The notes under the pieces: model-generated
What the model was told of the DNA's origin: nothing
What the model saw: only the letters and a program-made list of their open reading frames with translations
Database searches by the model: none
Origin: Rhizophagus irregularis
Taxonomy: Eukaryota; Glomeromycota; Glomeromycetes; Glomerales; Glomeraceae
Direction of reading: 5' to 3'
Assembly: GCF_026210795.1 (NCBI RefSeq)
Contig: NC_089452.1
Span: 2,356,001 to 2,420,000, forward strand
DNA: 64,000 nucleotides
Part shown: positions 55,979 through 64,000 of the stretch, piece after piece
Layout: every line of letters begins with the position of its first letter
Numbering within the stretch: the first letter of the stretch is position 1
Program-made: the position numbers and the translations under genes

Positions 55979-58618
55979 TTAGAGATGCTTTGTAAAAACT
56001 TATTATATCAAGCAAATGGCAATGACAAATTAAAAAAATTATTTTTAATCAAAATTTTGCAAGAACAAAAAAATTTATGGATATCAAAATGTCTGGGAGA
56101 AACGAAAATTGAAAATAAATGCCATCATAATTAGATATTAGCTGCAATTAAAGCCCTGAATGAAGAGGATATAACCTTATATAATCATGAAGTTAAAAAC
56201 ATAAATGAAGATCATAGAATAAAAGGAGGAAGATTAGATATATTAGAAATTTTGGATAAAAAATTCATAAGAAGCAGCGCCACCTCAAGAAGAAACAAAG
56301 ACGTAATGTTCTTAGAAGACCTACTCGAAGCAGATGGTATTAACATGTTAAAATGGAAACATTTGTGTAAGGAGAAAGGATTAAACACGAAAGAGAAGAC
56401 TCCAAAATGGTTCATAGATATAGAAGGAAAAATTTTAGAAGACGAAAATAGAATAATTAGGAAAATTAAAAAAGAATATATAGGACAAGTTGTAAAAAGT
56501 AATATTCATATTAATCTTTTCAATGAGAACAAGAAAAAAATTAAAAATAAGATTATTACATGGAATGAAGAAGGAGATTTTCCTATTTTTTGTGAGGATA
56601 AGAAAAAATCTCAAAGTAAAAAACATAAGAAGATAGGTTTGCACTTAGAACTTATTAATGACAAAATAGATATAAATAATTCACCTTTTCTACGAAAATG
56701 CGAAGGGTGCTTTAGAAATATCAGAAAAAAGAATAGAGAAAACAAAGAATGTCTTATATATATAGAAGAAGAAGCTAGCAGATTAATAGAAAAAAGAAAA
56801 GAAAATAATTATATAAAACTGTATGAAATCTTAAACAATATAATCAATAAAAACAATTGCGTCAAAAAAGTTATAGAAATAGAAAATAGAGATGAAAATT
56901 ACAGCGAAAAAATAGAAAAAATAGATAATATAATTCAATCAGAAAAGGAATTTATTAACATTATATCTATGAAAAAGATGAAAAAGAAATTAATGAAAAA
57001 TCTAAGTTTTTTTTAATTATAGATACGATAAAGACCAAATTAAAAATTGACGAGAGAGGAAAAAAGATTTATGGTTTTAAGACTATCTGGAAAATTATTA
57101 AAGAGAAGAATAGGATATTAGAAGAAAATTCAGAAACATTCTTATTAGCGAAACATGAGGGTAATAGCGATAATGAATACAAAATAATTCTAAGAAGTTT
57201 AGTAATGGGTCTTTTAATAATAGAAAATAATAGTGAGATAGTATTAGGAATAAATGAGAACGTCTAAAAATTAATTTTCGACTTTACAAATAATATCAGT
57301 AACAGAAGGAAAATAGATAGCGATTATTATTTGGAATTACTATTTATTGAAAACTTTCTAGAAGACAACAAAATAAAAATTGCGAAGATAAATGATTATG
57401 ATCACAGAATAACAAAGAGTTTGGGAGTCAAAGCAAGAGAAATTCTAAAAGAAGAAAATAATACGTTAGAATATAACTTTGAGATAAATAACGAGGCCCT
57501 CTTAATCAATGAATTTAATTTATATTGGAATCAAAGATTGATTACTGGAGGATACAGAAGTTGGAGGAAAAAAGTTACAAACGCAATATGGAAGAACGAG
57601 ATGCTAAACAGTAATAGATTAGACGATTTATTCATGTATAATTTCAAGAAAGAATTCAACTGGAAAACTACCTTGGAATTTATAAGTAACAGAATAGAAT
57701 TCTCTAAAAGGCAGTGTGGAGATAAAGATACACATGAAAGATCATATAGGATTAAGAACCTTTTAAAAGAACAACTAACTTACAAAGTATTATATCAATG
57801 AAACACTAACCTAATCGAGGACATAAATGCATTAGGTGCAGAACTGGTGAAATAGATATATATGGATCTGCCAAGATAACGAATCAAATTTAAATGAAAT
57901 TATATATGAGTTGATTAATTTATTCGAGCAACAATTAAAAAATCTGAATCAAGAAGAAAATATAAAGATCATAAGGAATTTTAACATCGAATTTTTAAAT
58001 ATCTTAGAAAGTCCTTCAGTTATCTTAAGAGGCAAAAGCAGAATTTGGAAATTGATTAGAGGTATATATAATAATCAATTCAACAATCTATTCAAGAAAA
58101 AAGAAGAAACAAATTTAATAAAACGTTTATGGAGATTTACATACAACGAAATCAAAAATCAAATATGGATTCCGAGATGCGATGAAATTAAAAGACTAGA
58201 AGAAAAAGAGAATATTAAAAAGACTGATTTAAGAAAAAGGAAAATCGATCAAAAAGATAATTTGGATAAGAACAAGGGAAAAAGAAAATTGAAAAAAACA
58301 AAAACAGAAGATAATATAGAAAAAACAAATAAAAATAAATTAGAAAAAAATATTAAATTAGCAACGCTTACGAAGCTTAAAGGTAAAATAGTAGACAGGA
58401 TCAATATAGATAATATATGGGATATGACAGTTAAAATAGCAAATTATATAGACTAAATAGGTATTTTAATATAGATTTAGGATTAGATTTTACTTAGTTA
58501 TAGGGATTTAATAATTATTTATAATTATTGAAGCTCTAAGTATTTTACCAATTAATTATACAATTTGTATCAAATTTAAATAATTAATAAAATGCGTTAC
58601 TATTTAAAAAAAAAAAAA
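55979..58618 (+). pseudogene. LINE 2 ORF2 right part and 3' end
   Basis: Continues the LINE 2 frame from the right target copy (LEMLCKNLLYQANGND). Open pieces: to about 56130; 56252-57016 (RNKDVMFLEDLLEADG, matching RLREKNILFLDQIISG in LINE 1); 57331-57801 (NEFNLYWNQRLITGGYRSWR); and 57911-58456 (IWIPRCDEIKRLEE, matching the LINE 1 C-terminus). Several stops and shifts lie between them. RNase H catalytic residues are not clear here. The 3' UTR ends in a poly(A)-like tract at about 58605-58619. This copy is more decayed than LINE 1. Confidence 0.75.
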
Positions 58619-58619
58619 C

Positions 58620-59400
58620 AATAACTATCACATTAAAAGTATACTATTACGAATGTAATGTGTAACATTCGTCGAAATTTAACTGAAATTTTACCGATTT
58701 TCTGAAAATTATTTACCGAAAAATTTTACCAAGAATTATTTTACAAGAAATTTTTCATTGGCAAATTTAATGTAATACTAATTAAAATTTTAATATAAAT
58801 TATTTATTCCATTATAAAGATTCATTCTATTAGATCGGAGAATATTCTAATTCTAGTTTATTATAAAAAATATTAATAAATAAGTTACATTTTTCGTAAA
58901 TAATAATACAGTACGTATTTGTAAGAATAAATTCAGAAATTTTCAGTTTGTTACAATGAGTAAATATGATATCATGTTTGAGTTACATTACAATAATTAA
59001 ATTTTATACATTTGATAGTTATAGAATTAGAAATAAGAAGAATATAATTTTAATAGACTATTACAGTATTCTAATTCATATACAGTATATGGTTGTTTTT
59101 ATGAAAACTTATCTAATAAATTTATCTTTGATCTTTGAACGTTATTTAATTGGAATTTAATATACTAAATATACTTGAAATGATATAATATAACTCAAAT
59201 TCTTATCATAATTGAAAATAATTTGTAAAATCTAATAAACCGTTATTTCTTATTTAAAATTGACAACGCATACTGTGTTGTTGAATTATATAAATTGTAA
59301 CTTGGTTGATCTATAATTAACTAAAATACAAAAATATAAAAATTTGATGTAATTTTATTTATGAAAACAGGTAAATCATTATTTTTTTACTTTTAAATAA
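58620..59400. other. gene-free AT-rich stretch
   Basis: No credible gene or repeat family was recognised. A 64-codon frame at 58966-59160 is hydrophobic and AT-driven. Confidence 0.5.
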
Positions 59401-59406
59401 TTATTT

Positions 59407-61557
59407 TTGACTGAATTTCACAAATTTTTAATATTTATTAATTTGATGACAATATTAACATTTACTTTGTACCATTTAACGAAATCAGATAACGAAGATA
59501 TTGATGCATCAATACGACAATCACAGGGGACTCTTCCTGACAATCTTTCAGACCAAAAATTTTACGAAAGAAAATTTTTATTTTATTGACAAAACTTTTA
59601 ATAAAATATAATATTAAATAACAAAAATGGAAGAGACTCTAAAACAATACATGAACGAGTATTATAGAGGCTTTACAGGTTTTGAGATAGAACATTTAGA
59701 AGACTTTACAAAATGTTTAAAAGAATACAAAAATTTTAATTTAGCAGAATATGAGATTTCACACTTAGATAAAGATATGTTATTTCCACCAGGCGACATA
59801 AAAATAGGTGTTCGAGACGCAAGAACAACAAAAGAGAGTAATATATATAAAAATATTTTAATGGATATCGCAGTCTTCACAATGAAAATGGGCGGCGAAA
59901 ATGTTAAAAGAATCTTTGAAACAATTCTCCTGGAAAATTCTCAAGCGGGCACAACATCGCAAGGCACAGAAACAGCAAATAAAGAAGACGCAGTTATGAT
60001 GGAACAAGAAGATTTAGGAAAATTTTTAAAACATTATCTATTACTTTTTTATAAGGACTTCATAGGATTTGAAGAACATCACGTAGACGATTTTGCAAAT
60101 GCTATAAGATTAAAAAAAAGAGTTAATTTAGCAGATTACGAATTAAAGTATATGGATAGAGACTTAATATTATTACCAGGAAAATTGGGACTAGGCATCA
60201 GAGACGGAAAAAAAACAAAAGGGTGACGATACATTCAATAAAGACAATTTAATGGATTTCGCTGCCTTTACAATGAAAATGGCTGGCGATACTACCAAAA
60301 AAATTTTGGAATTAGTGCATGCATTACTTCTGAAACATTCCACAGCAAAGAAGGCCACATTAGAAGAATTACAAAAGACAAAGGACAAATTAAATTCTGT
60401 GAGAGCCAAATACAATGAGGATAAAGAAAAGATAGACATTTTAGAAAAGGAAAAAAAAATGGCAGAAGAACGAATAAAAAGTTTAGAAAATGATGTGATA
60501 ATATTGAAGGAATTAGAGAAGAATAAACCAATGAGTGAGATTTCCACATCTAGTAAGCCGATAAGTAAGACAAAAAGTCACGATCGACGCAGAAAATCCA
60601 AAAAAAAGAAATCATCGATACAAGAAATCAAAAAGGGGAAGATCACCGAAATTCCAGTTCAAACAACCTCCGATAATGATTATCTGACTAAACATTTTGC
60701 CAAATAATCACGTGACTTGAAATTTTACGATTTTCCAGCTTATTGGAAAGATAATGAAATTTATGAATCTTTAAAACAAGTAGGATACATAGAAAGATTA
60801 GAAGTCAAATGGAACTATAAATATAGGACTGTTCGAGCTAGAATTAGATTAACAAAGGAAATGAAAGACATTTTCATGAAAGGAGGATCTAATATAGCAA
60901 TCAAGAAAAATAACGATCAGTTTTATTATTTTAGGATGTTCGATGCAAAAATGAGTGCCACCGATATAAAGAAAAGATACGAATGGCAAGCATACAAAAG
61001 AATTCCAAAAGTATATTTAGATAAAAATGATTTTGTAGTTACAAAAGCGTTCAATTTGAAGTTTGGCGGTCATTTTTCAAAAATAATTAAAATTAACAAA
61101 ATCAAATATATTTTGATATATTTTAACAACGAAAATGATGCGTTAAACGCAATATATAAATCAAATATGGAGGATAATATAGGAGAAGGGCTTAAATAAA
61201 AAGTCAGGATGAATTAATCAGTGAGAATGGAACGTATAAAAAACGTTTTGGTATTAACAGATTTAAAGTCCCTCAACAAACAAAGAAGGATAAATTTGTT
61301 GACGCAAAATCTGATTTAATTTCAACAATTCCACGAACTCAAGACGAGCATGAAGAATTAGATGTTTTAAACGAAAATTTTAAAGAACGCTTAGAAGAAT
61401 TGGATAAAGATAAAAAACCAAGCATGTCTATTACCAAAGGGAAAAAGAAAGTTGTGGATACTTTGGATGATGATGTTGAAGAAAAAACTAATATAAACAA
61501 AAAACGCATAGTACAAAAGCAGGGAGAAAGGGACAATTCGGATAACGAATAAACAAA
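59407..61557 (+). pseudogene. LINE ORF1-like protein with duplicated domain, broken
   Basis: Main reading 59627-60226, then (after a shift) 60252-60707 and 60717-61199 in one frame separated by TAA, then (after another shift) to TAA near 61555. A domain of about 105 residues occurs twice: YYRGFTGFEIEHLEDF...DIAVFTMKMGGENVKRI and FYKDFIGFEEHHVDDF...DFAAFTMKMAGDTTKKI. A coiled coil and Lys-rich region follow, then an RRM-like block (FYDFPAYWKDNEIYESL, VRARIRLTKEM) and an acidic/basic tail. A short frame at 59407-59589 may be an upstream piece. No ORF2 follows; 61900-62040 instead resembles the LINE 2 3' UTR, so this looks like an internally deleted LINE. Confidence 0.5.
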
Positions 61558-62259
61558 TTATATCCCAAAATTTTTAACAAAATTAAAAATTTTACAGAAA
61601 TGACGATACTGGAATTTGATCGAAGTCTTTATTAACAACGGAGAGTTTTGTTACGATTACTTGGATATTTTCCACGATAGAGTATTTTAGTTTCCTTTTA
61701 AAATTTTTATTATTAAATTTTTGCTTTATTTAGAACATTTTTTTTTTTTGCTACAGTAGATACAGTAGACAGTTTTTTTTTATTATTTTTTTTTTCTTCA
61801 CAATCAGTTTAGAAATTTTTAAGAAAAATGTAAAGCCTCAAAACATAAAAAATATCAAAAATCCAAAAATATAGAAAAATTTAAATAGTAACGTAGTATA
61901 AAACAATATTAATTTGAAATCATACACAATATATTAGTTAGATTTTAAATTAGAATTTAGATAGATAAAACTCAGTTATAGGGTTTAGTAAGTCTTTGAA
62001 CTTTCTTTGCTCTATGTGCTTATATGTATAATTATTAGATCCTTGTCATCGGGCTGGTAGTGTGCCTCGCTACGCTCATCCCACCTCGGCCTCGTGGCCT
62101 CGCAGTACCTACATCCCCCCTTCGTGGGGTAGAGAATTCCCCATATATACTAACGCCATGGCCACAGTGGCCATGGCTGGTCACAGTACTTTCCAACTTC
62201 TTTTTTTTATCCATTTTTTCTTATATATTAAAACTACTATGACCACTATGACCACTATG

Positions 62260-62645
62260 ACCAGACTACTAAAAAGTGGATAAAAACACGAATAAAGCTG
62301 AAATCAGACAGAATATCCGGTCATAGTACTGGCCATAGTTCGAAAAATATATGATAATACTATGACCACTGAACTATGACCGCCGAACTATGACCACCGA
62401 ACTATGTCCACCTTAGTAAACTCCTCAGGCTCCAAAACCTGATTCATGCTATGATTACCCTTTATCTACTTACCTGGGACACTGAACTATGCCACCGAAC
62501 TATGACCACTGAACTATGGCCACTTGCCCTAAACTATGACCACTTATCCCGAACTATGACCACCGAACTATGACCACTTGTCCCGAACTATGACCACCGA
62601 ACTATGACCACTGAACTATGACCACCGAACTATGACCACTTGCCC
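62260..62645. repeat. GAACTATGACCACC tandem repeats
   Basis: More than a dozen copies of a 14-16 bp unit (GAACTATGACCACC, with CTTGCCC and CTTGTCC spacers) directly precede the second D5 helicase promoter. At 62230-62262 a related ACTATGACC trimer run occurs. The block could be a subterminal or enhancer-like repeat of element C. Confidence 0.8.
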
Positions 62646-62655
62646 CCGTCAGAAA

Positions 62656-62719
62656 AAATACATTCGGCAATTGAAGATTAGGTAACTATAAATTAGTACT
62701 CGATTTGATAGAACAAAAA
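62656..62719 (+). promoter_or_regulatory. conserved 5' leader/promoter of D5 helicase (copy 2)
   Basis: Identical over about 61 bp to the leader at 7415-7478, including GGCAATTGAAGATTAGG, GTAACTATAAATTAG and GATAGAACAAAAAATG. A CAGAAAAAATAC block precedes it, comparable to the CAGAAAAAAT blocks of element B. Confidence 0.75.
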
Positions 62720-64000
62720 ATGGCCGCTCAAGTTCTAGCGATCTTTAACCCCAACAACCGTTTCTTCTACGATGACCTTCTTAAAAAATGTGTAGGTACA
62801 CATACGAAAGAAAGCGTCAATTCAGCAATCTTGGCTTCTGTGGCTTTCATCACCACAAAATCCGGCATGTGGATTAGAAAAAAGAAGGCTTACAATGGAA
62901 GCATATACTTCAAGTTCACCGCAGATCTCAAGGGGATTTCTACTAAGCACAAGGTAATTATTCGGTCAGATACCGGAGAAGACAGTGATGCGACCACATC
63001 CACCAAATTAAAGGATCTTCTTCTCCAAGCCTCAATCGCAAAGATCTGTTATACAGATGTAAACTTCATGCCTTATCCCCCAAATGCGCCAAAGTATAAT
63101 CCTGAATTCTTCAATCTCTTCCTAGGTTTCAGGGCCCAACCCGCTGAGCGCATCAAACCAAACCTAGTTAATCCAATCATCCGACACGTTCATGAGGTAT
63201 GGTGTGCAGAAGACAAGCAATTAACCATATACATCCTCAACTGGCTCGCATTTCTAATTCAAAATCCAGACAAAAAACCCGGTACAGCAATTATCATGCG
63301 CAGTCCCCCCAGATGTGGTAAGAATATCTTAACCGATTTTATCGGAAAACGTATTCTCGGCTGTGAAAATTTCCTCTCTACTACCCGTCTTGAAGATGTA
63401 ATGGGAAGGTTCAATGCGGCTGTTCGTGCCAAAAAACTTATCATCCTCAATGAATGCGATATGTCAGGCAAAGAATGGCACGGGGCAAACAACCGACTCA
63501 AGAGTTTAATCACCGAGCCTTACATTTCTATTGAGGAAAAGGGGATAGATGTGAAGGTTATTGATGACTTTGCTGGCTACATGATCTTCAGTAATCATGC
63601 TATGCCAATCCGCATAGAAATGGGAGATGAAAGATTTGTAGCTCTCAACGTCTCAGCCAAATATAAGGGCAATAGAGAATACTTTGGTTCTCTCGTAAAA
63701 GTATTAGAAAATCCGGATACAGCCAGTTCCTTCATGTCCTACCTACTTAGCCAAGACTTAACTAGCTTCAATCCCCGATCTATTCCTGATACTCAAATGA
63801 AACGGGAGTTAATCGAAGCAAGTATCCCGAATCCCCAGCGTTTTATACAATATTACTTTGAAATGATGTAGCTCGACAATTGCGACACACTTGAAATCCC
63901 GTGTACAAATTTCTATAGCACTTACCAGAATTGGTGCAGTGAGAAGGGCGAAAACAAAACACTTAGTGATAATAAGTTTGGCATGGAGATTAAACAATTT
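62720..64000 (+). pseudogene. D5-like SF3 helicase (element C), TAG near C-terminus
   Basis: Start ATG at 62720, as in the element A copy; an earlier in-frame TTG at 62705 lies inside the leader. Residues about 165-335 form the SF3 core: the WCAEDKQLTIYILNWLAFL lead-in, Walker A RSPPRCGKN (Asn replaces the usual Ser/Thr), Walker B KKLIILNECD, sensor YMIFSNHAMP and Arg finger GDERFVAL. A TAG at 63869-63871 follows QYYFEMM, but the frame continues with the D5-type C-terminal phrase FYSTYQNWCSEKG to the window end. It is a paralogue of the gene at 5450-7417, with strongly diverged protein sequence but the same leader. Confidence 0.75.

Noticed and set aside
62040-62200. GC-richer block as a tRNA or rRNA fragment
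   Set aside because: No cloverleaf or conserved rRNA core could be seen; GTGGCC/GGCCAC palindromes look like repeat DNA.

Overview
The window looks like nuclear DNA of an arbuscular mycorrhizal (Glomeromycotina, Rhizophagus-like) fungus. It is very AT-rich, intron signals are fungal (GTAAGT donor, CTAAT branch site, TAG acceptor), the kinase is of the tyrosine-kinase-like type expanded in these fungi, and most of the DNA is nested transposons. The organism call is inference from composition and family resemblance; no marker gene is present.

Layout. 0.3-8.1 kb: remains of a virus-like self-replicating element (A): a small protein with an NP-TGR-GG motif, an F-box-like gene split by a 244-bp MITE, an unknown gene, a divergent family-B DNA polymerase with one frameshift and one stop, a D5-like SF3 helicase, and a second F-box-like gene. 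8.4-10.4 kb: two ORFs of unknown function. 10.4-11.55 kb: a hAT-like MITE filled with palindromic satellite. 13.2-17.0 kb: a kinase gene whose 5' part is a tandem array of about 28 GT-AG intron units separated by exactly 3 nt. 17.0-29.6 kb: a full LINE (minus strand) split by a 5.4-kb non-coding TIR element. 29.6-30.7 kb: a second copy of the satellite MITE, then an acidic ORF and a Myb/SANT-like pseudogene. 32-42 kb: sparse, with tandem repeats, a short spliced gene carrying a 296-bp MITE, and decayed transposase-like genes. 42.7-58.6 kb: a second LINE, split by a 12,060-bp element (B) with long TIRs and a 7-bp target duplication. 59.4-62 kb: a LINE ORF1-like gene. 62.2 kb to the end: short repeats and a second D5-like helicase (element C).

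Element B is the centrepiece. It joins a Polinton/Maverick-type protein-primed DNA polymerase B and retroviral-like integrase to a Gag-like zinc-knuckle protein and retropepsin-like protease. It also has a TBP-like protein resembling those of large DNA viruses, two F-box-like proteins and an acidic protein with a Cys-rich tail. Upstream motifs (GAAAAAAT..TAATTGAATAAAAG in B, AATTGAAGA in A and C) recur before many of the genes, suggesting an element-specific promoter code. Elements A, B and C share gene families and promoter motifs, so they look like relatives. A and C carry the helicase, and B carries integrase and Gag-Pro.

Most element ORFs are broken, and the in-frame stops are strikingly often UGA. 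All homology statements come from motif recognition by eye; no database search was run.
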